Positions 1-8,215 are shown, counted from the first letter of the stretch. The stretch is 45,274 bases of DNA from Microbacterium sp. A20 (GCF_004794515.1 NZ_SSDF01000039.1:1-45274), one strand, 5' to 3'. Numbers and translations are program-made. The notes: generated by a model from the sequence alone, not told the origin.

Positions 1-57
1 GACCCCACCCGCACCCCACGACTCGGCGGACGCGCCCGCTTCGACATCGCCGCATGA
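1..57 (+). CDS. Possible 3' end of an unidentified gene (partial)
   Basis: Frame 1 is open from the first base to a TGA at 55-57 and gives 18 residues ending GGRARFDIAA. The next gene is convergent and its stop lies about 60 bases further on, which fits a plus-strand gene ending here. The fragment is too short to identify. The ending is compatible with several families, including the tails of sensor-kinase ATPase domains, but that is only a guess. It could also be a chance open frame in GC-rich DNA. Confidence 0.3.
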   Translation, partial: DPTRTPRLGGRARFDIAA

Positions 58-116
58 CCATGCATCCGCGCAGACCGGGCGCGGGGCGCCGGGGAACGGT
101 CGCAGCCGGCGTCACC

Positions 117-728
117 TCAGGATCGTTGCGAACGACGCCCGCCGACACCAGCCTTGCGGAGCTGATCGGCGATGAGGATTCCCAGGGCGGTGGTACCGAC
201 GCAGCTGGCCAGCGTGATCGTGAAGAACAGCGCCTGCACGGCGAGCGGGAAGCTGCCCAGATCGAACGACGCCCACGCGAGCACCGGATACACGAAGCTC
301 ACCACGACAGCGCCGACATAGTGCATCCACGTGCCCCAGTACCGCCAGATCACGAAGAGGAACGGCAGCTCGGTGAACGCCGCCCACCACAGATTCGTCG
401 CCACGCTGCCGAACCCGTATCCCGAGAACGGCACGATCACGAGGCCGGCGAGCAGGCCCACCAGGAGCCCGACCAGCGGGCGTCGCAGCAGACGCAGCGC
501 GATGACCGACGGCAGCATCCAGAGTCCGGCCAGCGCCACGCTCGCGAAGGGCGCCACGGGGAAGAGCAGCGTCGACAACCAGTTCGCCGGCGCCAGCAGC
601 AGGCCGCCCGCCACACCGAGCGCGGCACAGGTCAGCAGGATCGCCGTGGGAAAGCGGAACCGCCCACCCGGCTTTCGCGCGGTACCGCCCGATCCTCGCC
701 GGGAAACCGCCGCGTCCGTGCCACTCAT
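117..728 (-). CDS. ECF transporter S component, YkoE-like (203 aa)
   Basis: A small hydrophobic protein with five to six predicted membrane segments after a basic N-terminus of about 27 residues. Length, helix pattern and the central NLWWAAFTELPF segment, followed by an RYWG turn, resemble the YkoE family of substrate-binding S components. In Bacillus YkoE belongs to the hydroxymethylpyrimidine transporter YkoEDC. It is the last gene of the minus-strand run. Its ATG overlaps the TGA of the siderophore-interacting protein gene (725-728), so the two are translationally coupled. A second S-like protein lies at 4287-4832. The substrate cannot be read from sequence. The flavoprotein partner and the iron box upstream of the operon favour an iron-linked substrate such as haem or a siderophore over a thiamine precursor; that is inference. 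Confidence 0.8.
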   Translation of the reverse strand: MSGTDAAVSRRGSGGTARKPGGRFRFPTAILLTCAALGVAGGLLLAPANWLSTLLFPVAPFASVALAGLWMLPSVIALRLLRRPLVGLLVGLLAGLVIVPFSGYGFGSVATNLWWAAFTELPFLFVIWRYWGTWMHYVGAVVVSFVYPVLAWASFDLGSFPLAVQALFFTITLASCVGTTALGILIADQLRKAGVGGRRSQRS

Positions 729-1600
729 GCCAGCGGCTCCGCTGCCGCCTCGCGAGCGGCCTTCGATGCCGGAGAAGCCGCGCCGATCTTCCAGTACCCG
801 CAGAAGCTCACGGCGTTCTTGTCGACACCACGCTCGCCCACCAGGTGCTTGCGGGCGCCCGAGGCGAGCGCCTGCTCACCGGCCGCATACGCGTGGAACG
901 GGGCATCGGGCAGCGCGGTGCGGCCCAGCGTCTGCAGCGCCAGCGCACCGGGGGCGACATCGTGAGGGCGCACGATCCAGACGACCTCGAGACCGGACGG
1001 ATGCGGGAACCCCAGCGCATCGTCCTCGCTCGGCACCTCGATGATCGCGGTGCCGGTGGCATCCACGGGCAGCGATGCGCTGATCGAGGCGATCGCCGGC
1101 AGTGCCGTCTCGTCCCCGACGAGCACGACGCGATCCGTGCCGCGCTGCGGGTTGAAGGTGAGCCCCTCATCGATGATCAGCACATGCTCGCCCGGCTGGC
1201 AGGTCTCCGCCCAGCGCGATGCCGGACCGGCCGTGCCGTCGGCTGCCGAGCCGTGCAGCACGAAGTCCACGTCGATCTCGGCGCCGGCCTCCGCTGTCGC
1301 CGCACGATACGCGCGCACGCTGTAGTTGCGCATCACGGGCCGTTCGCCGTCGGGGATGCGCAGGAACTTCAGATACCCGAACATCTTGTTCGCCTTCGCG
1401 GGCACCCGCTCGAGGCCCGCATCGCCGCCGATCGGCAGGAACAGCCGGAACCACTGGTCGAAGCCCATCGGCCGGAACTTCTCGATCTCACCGCCGCCGA
1501 GAGTCACGCGGATCCAGTGCGCCGAAAGCCGCTCGGTGCGCAGGACCGTCAGATGGATGAGCTCGGTGGTCTCGGGTTTGACCAGCTTGCTGTATGCCAT
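725..1600 (-). CDS. Siderophore-interacting protein (SIP), FAD-dependent ferric reductase family
   Basis: A protein of 291 residues. The N-terminal half is an FAD-binding ferredoxin-reductase-like barrel (WIRVTLGG, then the flavin-binding RNYSVRAYR segment). The C-terminal half is a SIP NAD(P)H-binding-like domain (VVLVGDETALPAI, ending in AVSFCGYWKIG). Proteins of this family (ViuB, YqjH, FscN type) reduce ferric siderophores in the cytoplasm to release iron. The frame is open 91 codons further upstream, but that part overlaps ecfT. The ATG at 1600 follows a GAAAGG ribosome site 10 bases after the ecfT stop, so it is the chosen start. Its position between EcfT and an S component implies that the ECF transporter imports the compound it reduces. 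Confidence 0.9.
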   Translation of the reverse strand: MAYSKLVKPETTELIHLTVLRTERLSAHWIRVTLGGGEIEKFRPMGFDQWFRLFLPIGGDAGLERVPAKANKMFGYLKFLRIPDGERPVMRNYSVRAYRAATAEAGAEIDVDFVLHGSAADGTAGPASRWAETCQPGEHVLIIDEGLTFNPQRGTDRVVLVGDETALPAIASISASLPVDATGTAIIEVPSEDDALGFPHPSGLEVVWIVRPHDVAPGALALQTLGRTALPDAPFHAYAAGEQALASGARKHLVGERGVDKNAVSFCGYWKIGAASPASKAAREAAAEPLA

Positions 1601-1610
1601 GGGGCGCCTT

Positions 1611-2477
1611 TCAGGGAAGCTGCCAGGGGAAGAAGGCGACGAAGATGGCGGCGGACGCCAGCAGTGTCGTGAGGGTGAAGACGGTGTCCCGCGTGCGGAA
1701 CGGCACGAGATGCCGCTCGGTGCGGGTGGGATGGGCGCCGAAGGCCCGGGAATCCATCGCCAGGGCGACGCGCTCCGCATGGCGGATGGCACCGGCGAGG
1801 AGCGGCACGATGTAGCCCCAGCCGCGAGCGATGCGGGCGAACGGCCCACGCCCACCGTGGTATCCCCGCACACGGTGGGCCGCGCGGATCACGGCCAGCT
1901 CATGCCCGAACCTCGGCACGAACCGGAACGCTGCCAGCGCCGTGTACCCGACGCGGTACGGCACCCGCAGCTGCTGCACGCTCGCCCGCACGAGATCCGG
2001 ACCGCTGGTGGTGAGTCCGCCGACGAGGGCGAGCGCCATGATCGAGCCGAGGCGCAGCGCCGTCGCCGACCCGATCACCAGAGCGCCGCTGTACAGCGTC
2101 CAGTCGCCGATGCGCACGAGCGGCGTGCTGCCGTCGACGAGTCCGGCATCCACCCACAGCGAGAATCCGACCGCGACCAGCAGCATGCCCGCCGGGAGTC
2201 CGAGCAGCAGCAGAGCGAGCAGTCGACGCGTGAGGCGGGCGCCGACCAGGGTCAGCACGTACGCGAGCAGGAGGAATGCGGCCGGGGTGGCGAGGTCGCG
2301 GACGAACACGAGCAGCACCATCGCCGGGGCGAAGCCCGCCACCTTCGCGAGCGGATTCAGGGCATAGAGGAACTGGCGCGGCGAGGTCGCCGTCATCCGG
2401 GCATAGGGATCGAACGCACGATCTCCGGCGGCGTCGGGAACGCGGCGGGCAGCGCTGCCCGTGACGTCGGCGCTCAC
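1611..2477 (-). CDS. ecfT: ECF transporter transmembrane protein EcfT
   Basis: A protein of 288 residues with several membrane helices and the two cytoplasmic coupling motifs of EcfT: an Ala-Arg-Gly-type motif near AHRVRGYHG and another near MDSRAFGAHP. These contact the two ATPase subunits and transmit ATP-driven toppling to the S component. The start codon overlaps the stop of the ATPase gene upstream (2474-2477), and the SIP gene starts 10 bases after its stop. The N-terminus carries about 35 polar residues before the first helix, longer than usual; the ATG at 2477 is kept because of the overlap. It works at the membrane with the fused ATPase at 2474-4204 and with one or both S components. 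Confidence 0.92.
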   Translation of the reverse strand: MSADVTGSAARRVPDAAGDRAFDPYARMTATSPRQFLYALNPLAKVAGFAPAMVLLVFVRDLATPAAFLLLAYVLTLVGARLTRRLLALLLLGLPAGMLLVAVGFSLWVDAGLVDGSTPLVRIGDWTLYSGALVIGSATALRLGSIMALALVGGLTTSGPDLVRASVQQLRVPYRVGYTALAAFRFVPRFGHELAVIRAAHRVRGYHGGRGPFARIARGWGYIVPLLAGAIRHAERVALAMDSRAFGAHPTRTERHLVPFRTRDTVFTLTTLLASAAIFVAFFPWQLP

Positions 2478-4204
2478 CGTGTCACCTCGAGGCCTGCGGA
2501 TGCCAGCACGCGCTGCAGCGCCGGCATGCGGAGCCCGGCGTCGGCGAACAGCTGCTGATCGCGGAACAGCGACGCGGTGGGTCCCGCCGCCCGCACCCGC
2601 CCGTCGGCGAGGAGCACGACGTGCGTGCTGTGCTCCGCCACGAGCTGCAGGTCGTGCGTGACGATCACGATCGTCGTGCCTTCGGCGCGGAGGTTCTGCA
2701 GCAGATCGAGCAGCTCGGCCGCCCGCGCGCGGTCCTGCCCGAACGTCGGCTCATCCAGCGCGAGGACGCGCGGCCGCGTGATCAGAGCCGTGCCGACCGA
2801 GAGGCGTCGCTTCTCTCCGCCCGACAGGAGGAACGGGTGCACGTCCGCCTTGTGCTCGAGGCCGAACCGCACGAGCATCTCCTCGACGCGGGAGGCGATC
2901 TCCGGATCCGGCACGTGCCGCAGCCGCAACCCGTGCGCCAGCTCGTCGAACACCGTGTGCGCGATGAACTGGTGCTCCGGGTTCTGGAACACGAAGCCGA
3001 TGCGCGCGGCGAGGTCGCGGGGCGAGGCCGTGCCCGGATCGATGCCGTCGACCGACACCTGGCCCCGTGGCGGCGGCACGACGCCCGCGAGAGCCTGGAT
3101 CAGGGTCGTCTTGCCGGCACCGTTCGCGCCCACGATCGCGGTGAGGCTCCCCGACTCGAGGTCGAGGTCGATCCCGTGCAGGATCTCGGTTCGTCGGCGC
3201 CGCACGGTCAGCCCGCGGGCACGGATGATCGCCTCGGTGGCGCGTTCCGTCTCGTCGCCCCGCTTCTCGCCCCGCTCATCGTGCAGCTCCTCGCTCGACG
3301 ACCGAGGCGATGTTCCGCTCGTCGAGCGACCGGAGGAGGAAGAGGCGGCACCCTCCGCGAGCCCGGCGGCGAGCTCGTCCGGAGTCAGCGGCAGGGGATC
3401 GAAGGAGAACCCCTGATCCCGCAGCCGCAGCGTGGCGAGCGTCGCCGCCGGCAGCCAGACGCCCATCCCGACGAGTTCGTCGGCATGCGCACGGATGATC
3501 TCGGCCGCGGGCCCGTCGAAGACGACCCTGCCGTCGCGGTCGAGCACGATGGTGCGCGTGACGAAATCCATCGCCGCGTCGAGGTTGTGTTCGACGAGGA
3601 GGATCGCGCGGTCTCCGGCGGCCACCACATCGGCCAGGGCCGCGTAGACGTCATCGATGCCCTGCGGGTCGAGGTTGGCCGTCGGCTCGTCGAGCACGAT
3701 CAGCGGCGAGCCCATCGCGAGGGCGCAGGCGATCGCGAGTCGCTGCCGCCCTCCGCCGGACAGATGATCCGGGTTCTCGTCGCGCCGATCCCAGACTCCC
3801 ACCCGGCGCAGCGCCGCTTCGACGCGGCCGCGTACGACGTCGAGCGGGAGCAGAAGGTTCTCCGGCCCGAACGCCACCTCGTCGTAGACGGTGCCGGTGA
3901 CGATCTGCGCATCCGGGTCCTGGAACACCATGGCGACGTGGGTGCTCAGCGTGGCCGGCTGCGCGGTGGCGGTGTCGATTCCGCCGGCCTCGACCGTGCC
4001 GGTCATGGTCGCAGGCAGCGCGTGCGGGATCAGCCCGTTGAGGGCGAGCGTGAGGGTGGACTTGCCGGAGCCGGATGGTCCGAGCAGCAGCACGACCTCG
4101 CCGGGGCGGATGTCGAAGGTCACGTCGCGGGGCGAGGGGTGCGCGGCATCGGCGTGGGTGAGCGAGAGCTCACGCACGCTCAGCAGGGGCGCGGATGGGC
4201 GCAC
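2474..4204 (-). CDS. ECF transporter energy-coupling ATPase, two ABC domains fused (EcfA-EcfA')
   Basis: A protein of 576 residues with two complete ABC ATPase cassettes. Cassette 1 has Walker A GPSGSGKST, signature LSGGGRQRLA and Walker B LIVLDEPTAN. Cassette 2 has GANGAGKTT, LSGGEKRRLS and VLALDEPTFG. The fused arrangement is that of YkoD-type ECF modules. A Ser/Arg/Glu-rich linker of about 40 residues joins them and is encoded by DNA with a 10-bp inverted repeat (3292-3328). The start is a GTG at 4204, about 38 bases downstream of an iron-box-like palindrome, so this is probably the first gene of the iron-controlled transcript. The 3' end overlaps ecfT by 4 bases. All catalytic motifs look intact. 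Confidence 0.93.
   Translation of the reverse strand: MRPSAPLLSVRELSLTHADAAHPSPRDVTFDIRPGEVVLLLGPSGSGKSTLTLALNGLIPHALPATMTGTVEAGGIDTATAQPATLSTHVAMVFQDPDAQIVTGTVYDEVAFGPENLLLPLDVVRGRVEAALRRVGVWDRRDENPDHLSGGGRQRLAIACALAMGSPLIVLDEPTANLDPQGIDDVYAALADVVAAGDRAILLVEHNLDAAMDFVTRTIVLDRDGRVVFDGPAAEIIRAHADELVGMGVWLPAATLATLRLRDQGFSFDPLPLTPDELAAGLAEGAASSSSGRSTSGTSPRSSSEELHDERGEKRGDETERATEAIIRARGLTVRRRRTEILHGIDLDLESGSLTAIVGANGAGKTTLIQALAGVVPPPRGQVSVDGIDPGTASPRDLAARIGFVFQNPEHQFIAHTVFDELAHGLRLRHVPDPEIASRVEEMLVRFGLEHKADVHPFLLSGGEKRRLSVGTALITRPRVLALDEPTFGQDRARAAELLDLLQNLRAEGTTIVIVTHDLQLVAEHSTHVVLLADGRVRAAGPTASLFRDQQLFADAGLRMPALQRVLASAGLEVTR
3292..3328. repeat. Inverted repeat inside the ABC-fusion linker, REP-like
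   Basis: The arms CGCTCGACGA (3292-3301) and TCGTCGAGCG (3319-3328) are perfect reverse complements with a 17-base spacer. They lie exactly in the low-complexity linker between the two ATPase cassettes. The surrounding minus strand has GGTCGTCGAGCGAG and, further on, GAGACGGAACG. From memory this resembles an extragenic repeat of Microbacterium genomes (GGTCGTTGAGCGAGC...GAGACGAAACG). The match is recalled, not checked. Confidence 0.5.
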
Positions 4205-4241
4205 GGCGGAGTCCCGGGTCGACGGATCGTACCCGTCTAAC

Positions 4242-4260
4242 TTAGCTGAGCCTTACCTGA
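4242..4260 (-). promoter_or_regulatory. DtxR/IdeR-like iron box
   Basis: Read on the minus strand the 19-mer is TCAGGTAAGGCTCAGCTAA. It matches the DtxR/IdeR consensus TTAGGTTAGGCTAACCTAA at 15 of 19 positions. It lies 38 bases upstream of the GTG of the ECF ATPase gene and downstream of the S-component gene at 4287-4832. A possible -10 TACGAT (minus strand, 4227-4232) lies between box and start, so a bound regulator would block the promoter when iron is plentiful. Confidence 0.65.
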
Positions 4261-4286
4261 TCCGCCATCGACCAGAAACCCGGCGG

Positions 4287-4832
4287 TCAGCGGCGAGCGA
4301 CCCCGGCCCTGCGCAGCGCCGAGCCGATCGCGAGCCCCACCGCGGTCCACGCGATCGGGCCGAGCACCGAGATCGCGAGGTACAGGATCTGCGCCCACAC
4401 GGGCATGACCGACAGGTGCGCGGCGAAGAACACGACGACCGCGACGATCACACCGATCACGGCCGCCGAGATGGAGAAGCGCCACGGCCCCCAGGACCGG
4501 TAGCGGGTGAGGGCGGCGACACCCTCCTGGATGAGCCCGAACAGCAGGGCGGTGCCGATGAACCGCAGTGCCCACGCCGGGTTGAAGGTGCTCGCGATCA
4601 GCGCCGCGAACACGTGCGTGATCAGGGCGACCAGCGGCAGTCGCAGCACCTCCTGGGCGATGATCCCCGGCAGCACATGCGAGCCGAGCACGAGGCCGTA
4701 GAGGAACAGCAGGGGGCTCGCCAGCAGCACGGGGGTCACCCATCCGGCGATGCCCGCGAGGATGCCCGTGGCGACGCCGATCGCTGCGCAGACGAGCAGT
4801 ACCCGGGTCGTCAGGACGGGGGTGCGGGCCAC
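4287..4832 (-). CDS. Second ECF S component-like membrane protein, YkoE-like (181 aa)
   Basis: A hydrophobic protein of 181 residues with five to six predicted helices and an ending (IGSALRRAGVARR) much like the ending of the S component at 117-728. Both share the YkoE-type pattern of a central polar turn followed by an RYRSWGPW segment. The start is a GTG at 4832 behind GGAGAGG. It is upstream of the ATPase gene on the same strand with an 82-base gap holding the iron box, so it may have its own promoter or read into the operon. It probably shares the same EcfAT module. The two S components may bind different substrates or one may be regulatory; sequence does not decide. Confidence 0.72.
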   Translation of the reverse strand: MARTPVLTTRVLLVCAAIGVATGILAGIAGWVTPVLLASPLLFLYGLVLGSHVLPGIIAQEVLRLPLVALITHVFAALIASTFNPAWALRFIGTALLFGLIQEGVAALTRYRSWGPWRFSISAAVIGVIVAVVVFFAAHLSVMPVWAQILYLAISVLGPIAWTAVGLAIGSALRRAGVARR

Positions 4833-4880
4833 CTCTCCAGCTTACTGTCGACCTATCGGGAGGGCGGCCGTGCATAACCC

Positions 4881-4912
4881 TGGCCGATCGGCGAAGGCCG
4901 GTTGGCCGATCG
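4881..4912. repeat. 10-bp direct repeat upstream of the protease gene
   Basis: TGGCCGATCG occurs at 4881-4890 and again at 4903-4912, a 22-base period, about two helical turns. The repeats lie in the divergent intergenic region between the S component and protease genes. Same-face spacing is typical of a tandem regulator site, but no family can be named. Confidence 0.4.
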
Positions 4913-4945
4913 ACCAGTTCTCTCTCCGGCGGCGAAGAGCGGGGC

Positions 4946-4979
4946 TATGTTGGCCGCGGTGCAGCAACGCGGTTGCACC
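4946..4979 (+). promoter_or_regulatory. Possible -10 element and 5'-leader hairpin of the protease gene
   Basis: TATGTT (4946-4951) fits a TAnnnT -10 element; no good -35 is visible. Transcription about seven bases further would begin at a hairpin: GGT (4958-4960), a gca bulge, GCAAC (4964-4968), loop GCG, GTTGC (4972-4976), ACC (4977-4979). A 5'-terminal hairpin could stabilise the message. The ribosome site GGGAG at 4989-4993 stays free. Confidence 0.35.
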
Positions 4980-4999
4980 GTGATCATCGGGAGCAGCAC

Positions 5000-7900
5000 A
5001 TGGGTCGAACACCCCTCCGGATGGCAGCAGCCACCACCCTGGCGACTCTGTTCATCGCATCGACGGCAACAACCGGCTACGCCGCGACCGAGGAGGTGAC
5101 GCATCCTGTCCCGGTCGCGGGCACCCCCGGCCACTACATCGTGGTCATGAAGGCCGATCCGCTCGCCAGCTACGAGGGCGACGTCAAGGGCCTGAAGGCC
5201 ACGAAGCCCGCCGAGGGCGATCAGCTCGAGACGCAGTCGCAGGACTCCCAGCGCTACGTCAAGCACCTCCAGACCCAGCAGACCGACCTGATCAGCGATG
5301 TGGGCGTCACGCCCGACAACACCTATCAGGTCGCACTCAACGGCTTCAGCGCCGACCTCTCCGGCGAGCAGGTCGATGCGCTCCGTGCGTCGAAGGATGT
5401 CCTCGGCGTCTACCCGGACGAGGTCAGGCACCCCGACGCGCAGACGTCCACCGACTTCCTCGGGCTCGGCGACGACCGCAAGGGTCGCGGCGGCGTGTGG
5501 CAGCAGACCGGCGGCGTCGAGAAGGCCGGCGAAGGCGTCGTGGTGGGCGTGATCGACACCGGCATCGCGCCGGAGCACCCCTCCTTCGAGGGCAAGAAGA
5601 TCAAGAAGCAGAAGAAGCAGCAGAGCCGGCACAAGGGCAACCAGCCCTACACCGACGGCACCTACGTGTACTTCGACAAGTCCGACGGCGGGCAGTTCCA
5701 GGGTGCGATGGTCGAAGGCCAGGACTGGGACAAGAGCGACTACTCCTCGAAGCTCATCGGCGGACAGTACTTCTACACCGGAGCCGAGGCTGCCGGCTTC
5801 GACTTCCAGTACGACTACCTCTCGCCGCGCGACGGCGACGGCCACGGCTCGCACACCGCGAGCACCGCGGCGGGCAACTTCAAGGTCGACGCCGCGATCG
5901 AGGACGTCGACTTCGGCACGGTCTCGGGCGTCGCGCCCGGTTCGAAGGTCGCGGCCTACAAGGCCTGCTACGTCGGCCCGGACACGACCGTCACCACCGA
6001 CGACATCTGCGCGCTGAGCGACCTCGTCGCCGCGATCGATCAGGCCGTCGCCGACGGCGTCGACGTGATCAACTATTCCATCGGCGGCGGGGCTGCGAGC
6101 ACGGTGCTGGCGCCGGAGGACATCGCGTTCTTCAACGCCGCGGCTGCGGGCGTCTTCGTCGCGACGAGTGCCGGCAACGACGGCCCCGACCCGGTCACCG
6201 CCGACCATGCCTCGCCCTGGTACACGACCGTCGCCGCATCGACCATCCCCACCTGGGAGGGCACGGTGCAGTTCGACGGGTTCGAGCAGGCCGGAGCATC
6301 GGTGAGCGTGCCGTTCGGTGAGAGCGTCACCGGCCCGTCGATCGCCGCGGTGGATGCCGCCGCGGCCGGAGCCGTCGACCCGCAGCTCTGCCTGCCGGGC
6401 ACCCTCGACCCCGCGAAGGTCGCCGGACACATCGTGGTCTGCGACCGCGGCGGCAACGCGCGCGCCGAGAAGTCGCAGGTCGTGAAGGACGCCGGAGGCA
6501 TCGGCATGGTCCTCGTGAACGTGCCGGGTGGAGCGGACTCGCTCGACAACGACTTCCACGCCGTCCCGACCGTGCACCTGAACGCCGTGCACCGCGCCGC
6601 CGTGCTCGCCTACGTGCAGGGCGGCGTCGACCGCCCGATCACCCTCGTCGGCGAGAACACCACCGGTGTGACCACCCCGACCCCGCAGATCGCCGGCTTC
6701 TCGAGCCGCGGGCCGATGCTGGCCGACGGCAGCGATGTGCTGAAGCCGGATGTCGCCGCCCCGGGCGTCGCGATCCTCGCGGCGACGAACAACGGACCCG
6801 ATGAGGAGCCGACCTTCGGCATCCTCTCCGGCACCTCGATGGCCTCGCCGCACGTGGCCGGTCTCGGCGCGCTGTACCTCGGTGAGCACCCGAAGGCGAC
6901 GCCAGGTGAGATCCGGTCGGCGATGATGACCACCGCCTACGACACCGTGCTGCCCGACGGATCGAAGAACACCGACCCGTTCGAGCAGGGCGCAGGTCAG
7001 GTCGACCCGAAGCGGTACCTGAACCCCGGTCTGCTGTACCTCAACGGGGTCAAGGACTGGGCGGCGTTCCTCGATGGGAAGGGCCTGTCGGACTTCCCGG
7101 GGATCGAGCCCATCGACGGCAGCGATCTGAACCAGGCGTCGATCTCGATCGGCTCCCTCGCCAGCGCGCAGACCGTCACCCGCACGGTCACGTCGACCGA
7201 GAAGGGCACCTTCACCGCGAAGGCCTCCGTCCCGGGTGTCGACGTCAAGGTCACCCCGCAGCAGCTGAAGTTCGACAAGCCGGGTCAGACCAAGTCCTTC
7301 ACCGTCACGTTCGACAACAAGAGCGCGCCGGTCGAGGAGTGGGCGACGGGTTCGCTCACCTGGAAGAGCGCGAAGAACTCGGTGCGTTCGCCGATCGCGG
7401 TGTTCCCGGTCACGGCGGATGCTCCGGCAGAGGTCACCGGCACCGGCGTCGACGGCAGCACGTCGGTGGAGATCATCCCCGGTCTCGACGGCGACCTGGC
7501 CCTCAACCTCTCGGGCCTCACCGCCTACGAGCTGCTCAGCGACCCGGACAACCCGGTCGAGGGGCACTCGGGCGACGAGAACTCGGGTGATGCGAACAAG
7601 GACGTCGCCTGGATCGTGGACGTGCCGGAGGGGACGACGCTCTCCCGGTTCGACCTCGACTCGTCGGACGACGACGGCAGCGACCTCGACCTCACCGTGT
7701 ACCGCGTGGTGAGCCCGGACGACCTGCGGTACTACGAGAACTGGCAGTCGGCGACCGGCTCGGCAGACGAGCAGGTCACGGTTCCGGCACCGACCGCCGG
7801 GACGTACCTGGTGGTGGCGAACGTGTACTCGACGACGGGGCCGATGACGTGGGACATGTCCTACGCCAACGTGCAGCCGGGCGGCGAGGGCGCGTTCACC

Positions 7901-8206
7901 GCGACGCCTAATCCGATCCCCGCCGTCCGCGGTGAGAAGACGAGCTACGACCTCAGCTGGACCGGCCTCACCGCCGGCACCCGCTATCTCGGACTCGTCC
8001 AGTACGGCGACTCGGCCGTCCGCACCGTCGTGACGGTGACGACGCCGGACGCGGAGAAGCAGACGCCGCCGGCCGAGGCGCCGGAGACCCCGGCACCGGA
8101 GACGGATGCACCGGAGGCGGAGGCCCCGGAGACTCCCGCACCGGAGACCCCGGCGCCGACTCCGGCACCGGAGACCGGGGCACCGGAGACGCCGAAACCG
8201 GAGTAG
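5000..8206 (+). CDS. Secreted subtilisin-like serine protease (peptidase S8) with PA domain and Pro/Glu tail
   Basis: The ATG at 5000 is chosen because GGGAG lies six bases before it and a signal peptide follows (basic MGRTPLRM, hydrophobic stretch, cleavage near TGYA-A at about residue 30). The protein has 1068 residues. Domains in order: I9-type propeptide (about 45-150); S8 catalytic domain with Asp186 (VIDTG), His282 (GHGSH) and Ser613 (GTSMASPHVAG); an inserted PA domain (about 455-560); an Fn3-like domain (about 700-800); a pre-peptidase C-terminal-like beta domain (about 830-960); and a Pro/Glu/Thr-rich tail of about 45 residues. There is no LPXTG and no C-terminal membrane helix, so the enzyme is probably released or held loosely by the wall. 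All catalytic residues are present. It is a monocistronic gene closed by a hairpin. The role is extracellular protein degradation; the substrate is unknown. Confidence 0.93.
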   Translation: MGRTPLRMAAATTLATLFIASTATTGYAATEEVTHPVPVAGTPGHYIVVMKADPLASYEGDVKGLKATKPAEGDQLETQSQDSQRYVKHLQTQQTDLISDVGVTPDNTYQVALNGFSADLSGEQVDALRASKDVLGVYPDEVRHPDAQTSTDFLGLGDDRKGRGGVWQQTGGVEKAGEGVVVGVIDTGIAPEHPSFEGKKIKKQKKQQSRHKGNQPYTDGTYVYFDKSDGGQFQGAMVEGQDWDKSDYSSKLIGGQYFYTGAEAAGFDFQYDYLSPRDGDGHGSHTASTAAGNFKVDAAIEDVDFGTVSGVAPGSKVAAYKACYVGPDTTVTTDDICALSDLVAAIDQAVADGVDVINYSIGGGAASTVLAPEDIAFFNAAAAGVFVATSAGNDGPDPVTADHASPWYTTVAASTIPTWEGTVQFDGFEQAGASVSVPFGESVTGPSIAAVDAAAAGAVDPQLCLPGTLDPAKVAGHIVVCDRGGNARAEKSQVVKDAGGIGMVLVNVPGGADSLDNDFHAVPTVHLNAVHRAAVLAYVQGGVDRPITLVGENTTGVTTPTPQIAGFSSRGPMLADGSDVLKPDVAAPGVAILAATNNGPDEEPTFGILSGTSMASPHVAGLGALYLGEHPKATPGEIRSAMMTTAYDTVLPDGSKNTDPFEQGAGQVDPKRYLNPGLLYLNGVKDWAAFLDGKGLSDFPGIEPIDGSDLNQASISIGSLASAQTVTRTVTSTEKGTFTAKASVPGVDVKVTPQQLKFDKPGQTKSFTVTFDNKSAPVEEWATGSLTWKSAKNSVRSPIAVFPVTADAPAEVTGTGVDGSTSVEIIPGLDGDLALNLSGLTAYELLSDPDNPVEGHSGDENSGDANKDVAWIVDVPEGTTLSRFDLDSSDDDGSDLDLTVYRVVSPDDLRYYENWQSATGSADEQVTVPAPTAGTYLVVANVYSTTGPMTWDMSYANVQPGGEGAFTATPNPIPAVRGEKTSYDLSWTGLTAGTRYLGLVQYGDSAVRTVVTVTTPDAEKQTPPAEAPETPAPETDAPEAEAPETPAPETPAPTPAPETGAPETPKPE

Positions 8207-8215
8207 CCCCCACAG

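Noticed and set aside
1601..1873. Upstream extension of the SIP protein by 91 residues
   Set aside because: It overlaps ecfT out of frame and has no domain; the ATG at 1600 has a ribosome site and starts the recognised protein.
4205..4286. TPP riboswitch before the YkoE-like operon
   Set aside because: Only 82 bases are available between genes and no thi-box motif (CTGAGA, ACC...GAACCTGAT) is present; an iron box occupies the region.
5000..8206. Sortase-anchored surface protease
   Set aside because: No LPXTG-type motif or C-terminal hydrophobic helix after the Pro/Glu tail.
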